Positions 42,554-50,908 of a stretch of 64,000 nt of DNA are shown in pieces. Source of the stretch: Peribacillus folii. Its GTDB lineage: Bacteria > Bacillota > Bacilli > Bacillales > DSM-1321. The notes beneath the pieces are model-generated. The model did not search any database. It saw nothing but the letters and a program-made list of their open reading frames with translations, and was not told where the DNA came from. The DNA lies in contig NZ_JASJOM010000009.1 of the NCBI RefSeq assembly GCF_030271255.1, positions 62,001 to 126,000 of the forward strand, read 5' to 3'. Within the stretch, counting starts at the first letter, position 1, and each line of letters opens with the position of its first letter. The position numbers and the translations under genes were made by a program.

Positions 42554-43462
42554 GTGAGCAAGATGTATTTGTATCCACTGTTTGTAATCATTGGGGCATG
42601 CAGCTACGGTGTGGTTTCAACCATCATAAAGTTGTCGATGCGCCATGGCTTTTCAGCTGCGGAAGCAGTTACAAGCCAATTTATCATGGGCTTTATGCTT
42701 GCAGTTTGCATATTTGCAGCGCAAAGAAATAAATTGGATGGCAGCGGAATCAAAAATATCATCGCTACAGGAATCTTGACGGGGATGACCAATATTTCAT
42801 ATGGTCTTTCCTTGAATTATTTACCTGCTTCTTTGGCTGTTGTTCTTTTATTTCAATTTACGTGGATAGGGATGCTGATTTCATGTATCGCCAAACGGCA
42901 ATTTCCTGGACGAGCTGAATGCTTGGCGCTGTTTTTATTGTTCGTCGGAACCATACCGGCTGCTGGCTTAATGGATGTCGACCTAACGACGGTGCCGCTT
43001 CAAGGCTGGTTATGGGGACTTGGAGCAGCCCTATGCTATTCTCTATTTCTATTTTTTAATGGTAAAACAAAATCAACGATGGCAACATCTAATCGGTTAG
43101 TTTTGGTTGCCTTCTTCGCTTTCCTGACAACAGCTGTCTTTCAGTCACCTCAAGTCATCTGGGATGGTACGCTCTTCAGTGAAGGGCTATGGATGTATGG
43201 GTTAGCTTTAGGCTTATTTGGAATGGTACTTCCCGTTTATCTGTTCAGTATATCCATCCCTAAAATAGGACTGAGCAAATCGTCAATATTGAGTGCAGTC
43301 GAATTGCCTGTTGCCATATTAATCTCGGTCATCTTGTTGGATGAAACGGTTACTTTATTGCAAATATTGGGTGTCATGATCATTATCATGGGCATTTTCG
43401 TTTCGACTTTAAGCGATAAACATTTGTTTGGGACAAAAAACAGAAAAAATGCATTTAACTAA
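42554..43462 (+). CDS. EamA/DMT-family transporter
   Basis: A 302-residue protein with ten predicted membrane helices, made of two EamA repeats: CSYGVVSTIIKLSMRHGFSAAE in the first half and LSKSSILSAVELPVAILISVILLDETV in the second. It is similar to B. subtilis YcxC-like permeases. The family exports or imports metabolites of many kinds. The location between the regulator and psuK suggests pseudouridine or a related nucleoside. AAAGGAG (42538-42544) sets GTG 42554 as the start, with ATG 42545 only 1 nt away. The paired operator precedes it. Confidence 0.85.
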   Translation: MSKMYLYPLFVIIGACSYGVVSTIIKLSMRHGFSAAEAVTSQFIMGFMLAVCIFAAQRNKLDGSGIKNIIATGILTGMTNISYGLSLNYLPASLAVVLLFQFTWIGMLISCIAKRQFPGRAECLALFLLFVGTIPAAGLMDVDLTTVPLQGWLWGLGAALCYSLFLFFNGKTKSTMATSNRLVLVAFFAFLTTAVFQSPQVIWDGTLFSEGLWMYGLALGLFGMVLPVYLFSISIPKIGLSKSSILSAVELPVAILISVILLDETVTLLQILGVMIIIMGIFVSTLSDKHLFGTKNRKNAFN

Positions 43463-43476
43463 ATTTTAAAAATTTA

Positions 43477-43504
43477 TTGACAAGTGAGAATGTAAGCGTA
43501 TACT
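43477..43504 (+). promoter_or_regulatory. Promoter of psuK-psuG with overlapping cre box
   Basis: TTGACA (43477-43482) and TATACT (43499-43504) with a 16-bp spacer. TGTAAGCGTATACT (43491-43504) is a good cre box covering the spacer and -10, so CcpA repression is predicted. The paired operator begins directly after the -10. Confidence 0.75.
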
Positions 43505-43535
43505 AAACATATGTTTAATTAAAAAACAAATGTTT
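43505..43535. promoter_or_regulatory. Paired operator upstream of psuK
   Basis: AAACATATGTTT (43505-43516, a perfect palindrome) and AAACAAATGTTT (43524-43535), with centres 19 bp apart, lie over the expected transcription start. This fits repression by the HTH-PfkB protein encoded upstream. Confidence 0.7.
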
Positions 43536-43552
43536 GAAAAGGGGGTGGTGTT

Positions 43553-44530
43553 TTGATTAATACTTCTAATGCGGGAAGACAGAAGTCCCCCATTATTTGT
43601 ATAGGGGGAGCAAATATTGATAAAAAACTATATACCCAAAATGAAATTGTCAATAAAACCTCCAATCCTGTCTTAGGTTCCTCTAGAACGGTTGGGGGAG
43701 TAGCAAGGAATATTGCGGAAAACTTAGGGCGCCTGGGGGAAGAAGTCATATTGCTGTCAGCAAGAGGAAATGATGCTGATTGGTTGGACATTTATCAGTC
43801 ATCCTCGCCTTTTATGAATTTGGAGCATGTCATGACAATCGCCGATTTAGCAACCGGTTCATATACGGCGGTTATCAACAAAAACGGTGATCTATCTTTA
43901 GCCCTGGCCGATATGAAGATTTTTGATTACATTACACCTGATTTGCTTTTAAAGAATATCGAGCTTCTTCTCATGGCCAAATGCATTGTTGTGGACTTGA
44001 ATTGTCCAAGAGAGACGATAGAATTTCTTGGTTCATTCACGGCAAAACACCATATTCCCTTAGTCATCATCCCTGTTTCATCTCAAAAAATGAGCGCGCT
44101 TCCTGGAAAAATGAATGCAGTGAGTTGGCTGATTGTTAATAAAGATGAAACAGAAACTTATTTGAATGTCAAAATCAACGATAGGAATGATTGGGAAAAT
44201 TCAGTAAGGGTGTGGCTGGAGCTAGGAGTGGAAAATGTTATTGTGACTAACGGATCAAATGGGGTGGTCACCGGGGCTGCCAATGGTGAAATACAACATT
44301 TCCCATCCATCGAGACACCGATAGTGGCTGATGTCACAGGCGCGGGAGATTCTTTCTGTTCAGGTGTCATATACTCTTGGCTGCAACAGAATGATTTTGA
44401 TCATGTCATTAAATCGGGATTGGTCAATGCTCATAAAACGATAATGTCAAAATATACAGTTAGGCAAGAATTATCGGAAAAACAATTTAAATTGGATATG
44501 GAGGAATTTTCAAATGAAAAAATATATTGA
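43553..44530 (+). CDS. psuK: Pseudouridine kinase (PfkB family)
   Basis: A 325-residue ribokinase-fold enzyme. It begins PIICIGGANIDKKLYTQN, has the substrate-binding GGVARNIAENLGRLGEEV, and ends with the intact anion-hole/catalytic motif ADVTGAGDSFCSGVI. The next gene encodes pseudouridine-5'-phosphate glycosidase and overlaps this one by 17 bases, which identifies the substrate as pseudouridine: the kinase makes pseudouridine 5'-phosphate. It has no HTH domain, unlike the regulator at 41234. The start is TTG 43553 behind GGGGGTGG. Confidence 0.9.
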   Translation: MINTSNAGRQKSPIICIGGANIDKKLYTQNEIVNKTSNPVLGSSRTVGGVARNIAENLGRLGEEVILLSARGNDADWLDIYQSSSPFMNLEHVMTIADLATGSYTAVINKNGDLSLALADMKIFDYITPDLLLKNIELLLMAKCIVVDLNCPRETIEFLGSFTAKHHIPLVIIPVSSQKMSALPGKMNAVSWLIVNKDETETYLNVKINDRNDWENSVRVWLELGVENVIVTNGSNGVVTGAANGEIQHFPSIETPIVADVTGAGDSFCSGVIYSWLQQNDFDHVIKSGLVNAHKTIMSKYTVRQELSEKQFKLDMEEFSNEKIY

Positions 44531-45449
44531 ACTGTCTTCAGAAGTGCAACAGGCAAAGGCGTCAGGCAAAGCAGTAGTCGCATTAGAGTCCACGATCATT
44601 TCCCATGGAATGCCTTATCCTCAAAACGTAAAGATGGCGCGGGAGGTCGAGCAAATTGTTCGTGATAACGGTGCTGTTCCGGCAACAATCGCTATTATTG
44701 ACGGAAAAATCAAAATTGGATTAACAGATGAAGAACTCGAGCTTTTTGGGAAGAGCCCGAATGTAGCCAAGGTATCGAGACGTGACTTAGCACAAATCAT
44801 CGCCACCAAACAGCTAGGCGCCACAACCGTTGCTACAACCATGATCTGTGCCGAGTTAGCCGACATCAAAGTTTTTGTGACAGGCGGTATCGGCGGGGTT
44901 CATAAAGGCGCGGAAACCACCATGGACATTTCAGCTGATCTTGAGGAATTAGCTCAAACTGATGTGGCTGTAATATGTGCGGGTGCCAAATCAATCCTGG
45001 ACTTGGCCCTTACTCTTGAATATCTTGAAACAAAGGGAGTTCCTGTAATAGGTTATGAAACGGAATGCCTGCCAGCGTTTTACACTAGGGAAAGTGAGCA
45101 TGCATTGAACTTCTCGACGGATTCGATAGATGTCATAGCAGAGACATTGAAGACCAAATGGGAACTAGACCTGAAGGGCGGAGCAGTGATTACCAATCCA
45201 ATTCCAGAAGAATTTGCCATGGATCAAGATTATATCAATGGAATCATCGATCAAGCTATCAGGGAAGCGGAAGAAAACCATATTATCGGGAAGGACAGTA
45301 CACCATTCCTGTTAGGGAAAATCAAGGAATTAACTGGCGGCAAGAGCCTTGAAGCCAATATCGAATTAGTGAAGCACAATGCTAAAGTGGGAACACAGAT
45401 AGCAGTGAGATTCAATGAGAAGTTGAGTGATAATAAACTGGGAGTGTAA
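44514..45449 (+). CDS. psuG: Pseudouridine-5'-phosphate glycosidase
   Basis: A 311-residue enzyme of the IndA/PsuG family, of normal length. Diagnostic segments are VALESTIISHGMPYPQN (N-terminal Glu), ATTVATTMICAEL, VFVTGGIGGVHKGAETTMDIS and VICAGAKSILDLALTLEYLET. It breaks the C-C glycosidic bond of pseudouridine 5'-phosphate to give uracil and ribose 5-phosphate. GGAGGAAT precedes ATG 44514, inside the end of psuK, so the two are translationally coupled. A strong terminator follows. Confidence 0.96.
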   Translation: MKKYIELSSEVQQAKASGKAVVALESTIISHGMPYPQNVKMAREVEQIVRDNGAVPATIAIIDGKIKIGLTDEELELFGKSPNVAKVSRRDLAQIIATKQLGATTVATTMICAELADIKVFVTGGIGGVHKGAETTMDISADLEELAQTDVAVICAGAKSILDLALTLEYLETKGVPVIGYETECLPAFYTRESEHALNFSTDSIDVIAETLKTKWELDLKGGAVITNPIPEEFAMDQDYINGIIDQAIREAEENHIIGKDSTPFLLGKIKELTGGKSLEANIELVKHNAKVGTQIAVRFNEKLSDNKLGV

Positions 45450-45460
45450 GCAATATCGCC

Positions 45461-45524
45461 ACAACTTCCATAAGTTCACCGTGTTGTTCTACCAAACAAC
45501 TAGACTTATGGAAGTTGTTTTTTA
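45461..45524 (+). terminator. Terminator between psuG and nupC
   Basis: ACAACTTCCATAAGT (45461-45475) and ACTTATGGAAGTTGT (45504-45518) form a perfect 15-bp stem. It encloses a smaller GTTGTT/AACAAC hairpin and is followed by TTTTTT. Confidence 0.85.
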
Positions 45525-45532
45525 TACAAGGT

Positions 45533-45546
45533 TGAAAGCGTTAACA
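45533..45546 (+). promoter_or_regulatory. cre box of nupC
   Basis: TGAAAGCGTTAACA is a full match to the CcpA-site consensus. It lies between the terminator and the nupC ribosome-binding site. No separate nupC promoter is evident, so this may act as a roadblock on readthrough or on an unseen promoter. Confidence 0.75.
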
Positions 45547-45565
45547 CGCTGGAGGGGATGGTCAA

Positions 45566-46747
45566 ATGGATTTTTTATTCTTGCTAACAGGGATCCTGTT
45601 TGTTTTTATCATCGCTTTTTCATTTAGTAATAACCGGAAAAAAATAAAATATAAACGAATTTTCATCATGTTGGCCGTGCAAATCATTTTAGTGTACACG
45701 ATGATGAATACTAGCATTGGCCTGATTGCCATTACCAATGTAGGCGTTTTTTTTGAAAAACTGATGGCGGTTGCTGATTCCGGGATTCAATTTGTGTTCG
45801 GCGGTATGGTGAATGAAGGGAAAACGACTTTCTTCTTTATTGCTCTATTGCCCCTGGTATTCATGTCGGTTTTAATTGGAATATTGAACTATATTAAAAT
45901 TTTGCCATTCCTAATCAAATATTTAGGATTGGTATTAAGTAAAATAACAGGAATGGGGAAATTGGAAAGCTATTTTGCGGTGTCCACAGCTGTCCTGGGT
46001 CAGCCTGAAGTTTTTTTAACAATCATCAAACAAATACCGCATTTATCATCAAAAAGGCTATACACGATCTGTACCTCGGCAATGAGTGCGGTAAGCATGG
46101 CTATGGTTGGAGCATACATGACGATGCTGGAACCCAAATATGTCGTAACCGCCGTTGTCCTGAATATATTCAGTGCTCTTATCATTGCCAATATCATCAA
46201 TCCATATGATTTGGAAGACGATGAGGATTTGATCCAATTGGAAGAGAATCAAAGAGTTCCCTTCTTCCAGATGGTCGGTGACAGTGTAATGGATGGCTTT
46301 AAAATCGTCATTACGGTTGCTGCCATGTTATTGGGGTTCATTGCCTTAATGGAATTGATCAATGTAATCTTTTTAAATGTTTTTCATTTTTCTTTCCAAA
46401 CGGTTATCGGATATCTGTTTGCACCTGTTGCTTTTTTGATGGGCATTCCTTGGTCTGAAGCCGTTGAAGCCGGCGGAATAATGGCTACAAAGCTTGTTAC
46501 AAATGAATTCGTGGCGATGCTGAATTTTGGTGAAATATCAAAAAACCTTTCTGATAAGACGATTGCCATTGTATCTGTTTATTTAGTTAGCTTTGCCAAT
46601 TTTGGAACGGTGGGCATTGTTTCAGGTTCAATTAAATCCATTAGTGAAAAACAGGGCAATCATGTATCAAAATTCGCTTTAAAGCTTTTGCTTGGTGCCA
46701 CATTGGCTTCCGTAATTTCAGGAACGATCATGGGAATCGTCATGTAA
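45566..46747 (+). CDS. nupC: NupC-family concentrative nucleoside transporter
   Basis: A 393-residue CNT-family permease, with the usual length and about ten helices. Motifs: FVFGGMVNEGKTTFFFIALLPLVFM, ILGQPE-type segment TAVLGQPEVFLTIIKQIPHL, MGIPWSEAVEAGGIMATKLVTNEFVAM and LVSFANFGTVGIVSGSIKSIS, all diagnostic for NupC/CNT proteins. It carries nucleosides into the cell with H+ or Na+. In this locus it probably supplies pseudouridine and ordinary nucleosides to psuK/psuG and the nucleoside hydrolase. GGAGGGGATGG precedes ATG 45566, and the hydrolase follows after 12 bases. Confidence 0.94.
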   Translation: MDFLFLLTGILFVFIIAFSFSNNRKKIKYKRIFIMLAVQIILVYTMMNTSIGLIAITNVGVFFEKLMAVADSGIQFVFGGMVNEGKTTFFFIALLPLVFMSVLIGILNYIKILPFLIKYLGLVLSKITGMGKLESYFAVSTAVLGQPEVFLTIIKQIPHLSSKRLYTICTSAMSAVSMAMVGAYMTMLEPKYVVTAVVLNIFSALIIANIINPYDLEDDEDLIQLEENQRVPFFQMVGDSVMDGFKIVITVAAMLLGFIALMELINVIFLNVFHFSFQTVIGYLFAPVAFLMGIPWSEAVEAGGIMATKLVTNEFVAMLNFGEISKNLSDKTIAIVSVYLVSFANFGTVGIVSGSIKSISEKQGNHVSKFALKLLLGATLASVISGTIMGIVM

Positions 46748-46759
46748 GGAGAGAGTAGG

Positions 46760-47689
46760 ATGAAAACGAAAAAAATTATTTTGGATTGTGATCCTGGGCA
46801 TGATGACGCGATTTCTATCATTTTGGCAGCTTCACAACCATCATTGGACATTTTGGGAATTACGACGGTTTCCGGGAATGCGGAAATCGAAAAAACGACA
46901 AGGAATGCTTTGAAGATTTGTGATTTAGTATCTTTAAACGATGTGCTGGTTTCAAAAGGCGCAAGTGAACCATTCATTCGCATACGCGAGACGGCACCAG
47001 GCATTCATGGGGATTCAGGTCTGGACGGTCCTGAATTGCCTGAGCCCTCACGGAGCTGGAGTGCTGAACATGGCTGCGATACGATCATACGGCTTATAAA
47101 AGGAGCAGATGATCCCGTTACTATCCTTCCGACAGGTCCTTTGACAAATATTGCTTTAGCTTTATTGAAAGCACCAGAAATTAAAGACAATATTGAAGAA
47201 ATCGTCCTGATGGGCGGCGGGACATTCGGAAACTGGACACCGACTGCAGAATTCAATATTTGGGCGGATCCGGAAGCGGCCAAAAAGGTATTTGATAGTG
47301 GCATTCCATTAGTGGTCATGGGACTGGATATCACACATCAAGCCTTGGCCACGAAGGAAGTCATTGATCAAGTGCAGGAAATTGATAACGATGTGGCCAG
47401 AATAGTGGGGGAATTACTAGAATTCTTTGCCTCGACATATAAAGAAATGTTCAATTTTTCCGGGGCCCCGGTGCATGATGTACTAACTGTCGCTTACTGT
47501 GTTGCACCAGAATTGTTTACAACTAAAGAAGTGAATATTACAGTGGAAACGAAAGGTGAGTTTACGGCAGGAACAACTTCGATTGATCTGCATGGGATCA
47601 CGGGAAGAAAAGTGAATGCCAAGTATGGATTGGAACTGGACACAGAAGGATTTTGGAAAATGATGATTGAAGCATTGAAGACATACTAG
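46760..47689 (+). CDS. Ribonucleoside hydrolase (Rih/IU-NH family)
   Basis: A 309-residue inosine-uridine-preferring nucleoside hydrolase. The calcium-binding DCDPGHDDAISIILA (about 9-23), LPTGPLTNIALAL and the C-terminal APVHDVLTVAYCVAPELF (catalytic His/Asp) are complete. It cleaves N-glycosidic bonds of ribonucleosides to base and ribose. It cannot cleave the C-glycoside of pseudouridine, so this locus handles both kinds of nucleoside taken up by NupC. AAGGAGAG precedes the ATG. It forms an operon with nupC. Confidence 0.93.
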   Translation: MKTKKIILDCDPGHDDAISIILAASQPSLDILGITTVSGNAEIEKTTRNALKICDLVSLNDVLVSKGASEPFIRIRETAPGIHGDSGLDGPELPEPSRSWSAEHGCDTIIRLIKGADDPVTILPTGPLTNIALALLKAPEIKDNIEEIVLMGGGTFGNWTPTAEFNIWADPEAAKKVFDSGIPLVVMGLDITHQALATKEVIDQVQEIDNDVARIVGELLEFFASTYKEMFNFSGAPVHDVLTVAYCVAPELFTTKEVNITVETKGEFTAGTTSIDLHGITGRKVNAKYGLELDTEGFWKMMIEALKTY

Positions 47690-47717
47690 AGTTTCATGAG
47701 AGATACGAATCAATACG

Positions 47718-47749
47718 GGCGATCCTTCCATGTGGCAGGATCGCCTGTT
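47718..47749 (+). terminator. Terminator of nupC-rih
   Basis: GGCGATCCT (47718-47726) and AGGATCGCC (47737-47745), followed by TGTTCC; the T-tract is weak. Confidence 0.6.
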
Positions 47750-47812
47750 CCTACGTAATAAAAAAAGAAAATTGTGGTATAATAAGCTGATTATGTAAAG
47801 GGGTGGTTTTTT

Positions 47813-47989
47813 ATTTTTAATTCTGGCGACATCATTTATCAAATCGTCATATTTATTATGGTAGCAGGAATATTTTCTGCCGTTTATTTTTTTATTAGGA
47901 ACCTTGTTACTGGACATACAAGCAAGTCCGGCAATGCGGAACAAAAACTTGATAGAATAATTGAGCTACTTGAAAAGGATAAGAAATAA
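47813..47989 (+). CDS. DUF4083-like small membrane protein with an ATT start
   Basis: A 58-residue protein: FNSGDIIYQIVIFIMVAGIF followed by the rest of one membrane helix and a short coiled tail, EQKLDRIIELLEKDKK. This matches the DUF4083 family of Bacillus small membrane proteins. There is no ATG, GTG or TTG at the correct place. AAAGGGGTGG ends 6 nt before ATT 47813, giving the expected M-F-N-x-G-D-I-I start. TATAAT at about 47778 may be its -10. The next ATG (47855) lies inside the membrane helix without a ribosome-binding site. Function unknown. A decayed homologous tail occurs at 59646. Confidence 0.6.
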   Translation: MFNSGDIIYQIVIFIMVAGIFSAVYFFIRNLVTGHTSKSGNAEQKLDRIIELLEKDKK

Positions 47990-48518
47990 TGCTTTACATC
48001 GATCACTGTAAATTCCATTTTTTTGGTTACGAAATGTTGATTTGCTTGTTTATGGTAATCAGGCATACGATTATCGTTGAAGTTCAGTGCTGCAAATGGG
48101 CGGCTTTTTTTTGTTGATCCAGATTAAGAGAAAAACTGAACCTTAAAGGCTGATTTCCTCACTCTAAACGATAGGGTGAATTCCTTGGAACTAACTAACA
48201 GTAGGGGGGCAGAGGAATGAAGGGGGATAGGCATGGAAGGTGAGTGACTTCGCCTTGGAAATACGTGTCTACAGGACCGAGCAAATGGAACACATATGTA
48301 GGGGAATTCAGACAAACTCGATGTTAATCGAGACTGTTTTCAGTTTAAAATCTGCCATTAAGGGCAGCTTTTTTTATAAAACCAAAAAGTTTTACATCTG
48401 TATACGATATTTTCACCAAAAAAATATACCTATCATTGAGTGAGCCCCTGTTTACCGAATAAAAACGATCCTTTTTGCAAATAATCTTTCTTATTACTAT
48501 TTGTTAAGGGGAAAATAA
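47990..48518. other. Interval before the germination operon
   Basis: About 530 bases with no credible gene. A terminator, CTGCC (48352-48356) with GGCAG (48363-48367) followed by seven T, lies in it. The germination operon promoter is expected in the last 100 bases (sigma-G in known cases), but I cannot point to it with confidence. Confidence 0.4.
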
Positions 48519-49838
48519 ATGAGGAATAAAATAGTAAAAGAACTTGAAACCACGTTTTCCAATCAAGGTGACTTTTTCATTGAAGAAGAACTAGTGGACA
48601 AAACAACCATTTTCCTGATGGGATTCAAAACGCTGGTCGATTTACCTAAGTCCAAGTTATATATTCAGCAAATAGAGGATTCTTCCAGGTCAGCAAAAGC
48701 GCTGTTCATGAACCTTAGTAACCGGATAAACGTTAATACAGAACAACTGATTGAAGGCATTCTAGAAGGGAACTTGGTGATCGTTTCACTGGATGGCAAG
48801 CAGAATGCCGTCGTCAATCCATTCATCCAAAATCTAAGGAGCAGCGTTTCCGAGCCTAAAAATGAAAGTCCCATTCAATCTTCAACAGATGCCTTTGGTG
48901 ATGATATCAATACGAACGTCGGAATGATCAGGAAAAGGCTCACGACCACCAGTCTTTGCCATTGTTCCTATCAGGTCGGAGAGCTGGAAAAGCGCAAGCT
49001 GTCAATGCTTTATATCGAAGGAAGGACCCCGAATGCCCTTATTGAAAAAGTCGAACAGCAATTAAAAGGAATTAAAAACGATATTGAAACCATTGATGAG
49101 CTTAATTTGCAATTCGGCAAACGCAGGTTCAGTCCTGTCAGTCATCTTTTTGCCACTGAACTGCCGATCTCGGCCATACATGCATTAAAAAGGAATAAAA
49201 TCGTGTTGTTTTTAGATAATTGCCCCTTTGCGCTTGTTTTCCCCAATCTCCTTTGGGACATGTTATTTAGTATAAATGATCGTAATTTCCCATTCATCCT
49301 GTCATTCATGCTTCGATTCTTTAGAGTGATCGGACTTGTGGCCACGTTGATCCTTCCCGCATTATATGTTGCTTTGGTATCAGTCAATCCCGAGGTATTC
49401 AAACTGGATCTTGCATTGTTTGTCGCTAAGAGCAGGGAGGGCATTCCTTTAACGGCCTTTCTGGAAACCATTGCAATGGTCGTATTGGTTGATCTAATAC
49501 TGGAAGCGATCGTAAGGCTCCCCAAAAGCGTCGGTCCCGCAATTACAATGGTTGGCGGTATCATACTGGGACAGGCAATGGTGGAGGCCAAATTGGTCAG
49601 TAATTTGCTGGTCATCGTGATCACTGCTGTCGTGATTGCGAGTTCGTCGGTCATCGGCATGCAAAACTCGTTGTACATTCGACTGCTGAAATACCCCATT
49701 TTAATATTGGCATCGCTTTTCGGCATTCTTGGGGTATGCACTGGCTTTATTTTCACCATAATATATTTGGCGAGTTTAACATCGGACGATATTCCTTATA
49801 TGACGTTCCGTATTAAAAAAGAAGGAGAAATAAAGTGA
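48519..49838 (+). CDS. Spore germinant receptor A subunit (GerA/GerKA family)
   Basis: A 439-residue protein, slightly shorter than the usual 470-490. The hydrophilic N-terminal half has GDFFIEEELVDKTTIFLMGF, TSLCHCSYQVGELEKRKLSMLYIEG and FATELPISAIHALKRNKIVLFLD. The C-terminal half has four to five membrane helices with the conserved VGLVATLILPALYVALVSVNPE and REGIPLTAFLETI. The A subunit assembles with B and C subunits in the inner membrane of the dormant spore and forms part of the germinant-responsive ion channel. It overlaps the B gene by four bases. The germinant (amino acid or sugar) is not predictable. Confidence 0.93.
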   Translation: MRNKIVKELETTFSNQGDFFIEEELVDKTTIFLMGFKTLVDLPKSKLYIQQIEDSSRSAKALFMNLSNRINVNTEQLIEGILEGNLVIVSLDGKQNAVVNPFIQNLRSSVSEPKNESPIQSSTDAFGDDINTNVGMIRKRLTTTSLCHCSYQVGELEKRKLSMLYIEGRTPNALIEKVEQQLKGIKNDIETIDELNLQFGKRRFSPVSHLFATELPISAIHALKRNKIVLFLDNCPFALVFPNLLWDMLFSINDRNFPFILSFMLRFFRVIGLVATLILPALYVALVSVNPEVFKLDLALFVAKSREGIPLTAFLETIAMVVLVDLILEAIVRLPKSVGPAITMVGGIILGQAMVEAKLVSNLLVIVITAVVIASSSVIGMQNSLYIRLLKYPILILASLFGILGVCTGFIFTIIYLASLTSDDIPYMTFRIKKEGEIK

Positions 49839-50908
49839 CGCAGCGGATACAAATCGGAGCAGTTTTCATTATCATACATTTAAGTTTTGGCTATGTTGTA
49901 TATCCTAATCTCATTTATATGTTAACGAAAACAGCTCATTGGGAAGTAATCATATGCCAAGGCCTTCTGCAATTAATCTTGATTTGGATTTACATGAAAG
50001 GGTTGAATTACTTTCCAGCACAGAATGTCACCGATATATTTTTGAAAATGGGAAGATGGGCGGCAATCATTTTTCTGACTCCATTTGCCATCAACTTGAT
50101 TGCATTGGCTTCGCTCAACATTCGTATCCACACGGAGGTCATTATTTCGATTTTCTTGCCACGGACCCCCTATTGGGCAATATTGATTCTGTTATTTTTC
50201 ATATCGGTTTATACAGCTTTGAAAGGTTTAGGAACGATTTTACGTTCGGCAATTTTTATTTTCCTGTTTGTCATTCCATTGGTGGTTTTGAATATTTTCT
50301 CTTCTGTTATAAATTTCAATATACATAATGTTACCCCAGGTTTGAATTTTCCGCCTAAGTTCTTGTTGGATATCAAATTTTTTTATCTTTTAGGATTCTC
50401 GTCGTTTATCTTTTTGGGATTCATAACTTCCAAAACAAAATTGATATTTCGCCAGCTTTTGGCAGTGTGGGTGATTGTAACGGTATTGTTTTTGGCAATC
50501 GTATATATCCCGTTGTTTATATTCGGGCAAGATACGGTCGTTACACTGAAAAACCCTTTCTTGGAAGCAATGGATTCCATCGATATTAGCTGGTTTTCAT
50601 TCAATCGGCAAGCCATTTTCTTTGGTGTATTGCTTGTTGGCTTAGTGATTCTGACTAATTCCGTTTTATTTTGGCTGATAGGAACAATCATGCAAAAAAT
50701 ATACAGATGGAATTCCTCAAATTGGATAATTGCATTTTCTTTCATCGCGCTGTTAATCGCACTAGTCGTTCCGAACAAATCTTTGCTCGAAAAATACTTT
50801 TTGTGGAGCTCCGGTGCACAGGCTTTATTCATGATCATCATTCCATTAGCCCTATTTATTTATGGATTCTGGTCGAATGGAGGTGTAAGGGGCCATGAAA
50901 AACAATAG
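49835..50908 (+). CDS. Spore germinant receptor B subunit (GerB family)
   Basis: A 357-residue membrane protein with ten helices, of the spore-germination permease branch of the amino-acid/polyamine/organocation superfamily. Family features are QIGAVFIIIHLSFGYVVYP, FAINLIALASLNIRIHTEVII, FLPRTPYWAILILL and YKALKGLGTIL-like TALKGLGTILRSAIF. GerB subunits contain the germinant-binding pocket. The start is GTG 49835 overlapping the A-subunit stop (GTGA). It overlaps the C gene by 14 bases. Confidence 0.93.
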   Translation: MTQRIQIGAVFIIIHLSFGYVVYPNLIYMLTKTAHWEVIICQGLLQLILIWIYMKGLNYFPAQNVTDIFLKMGRWAAIIFLTPFAINLIALASLNIRIHTEVIISIFLPRTPYWAILILLFFISVYTALKGLGTILRSAIFIFLFVIPLVVLNIFSSVINFNIHNVTPGLNFPPKFLLDIKFFYLLGFSSFIFLGFITSKTKLIFRQLLAVWVIVTVLFLAIVYIPLFIFGQDTVVTLKNPFLEAMDSIDISWFSFNRQAIFFGVLLVGLVILTNSVLFWLIGTIMQKIYRWNSSNWIIAFSFIALLIALVVPNKSLLEKYFLWSSGAQALFMIIIPLALFIYGFWSNGGVRGHEKQ

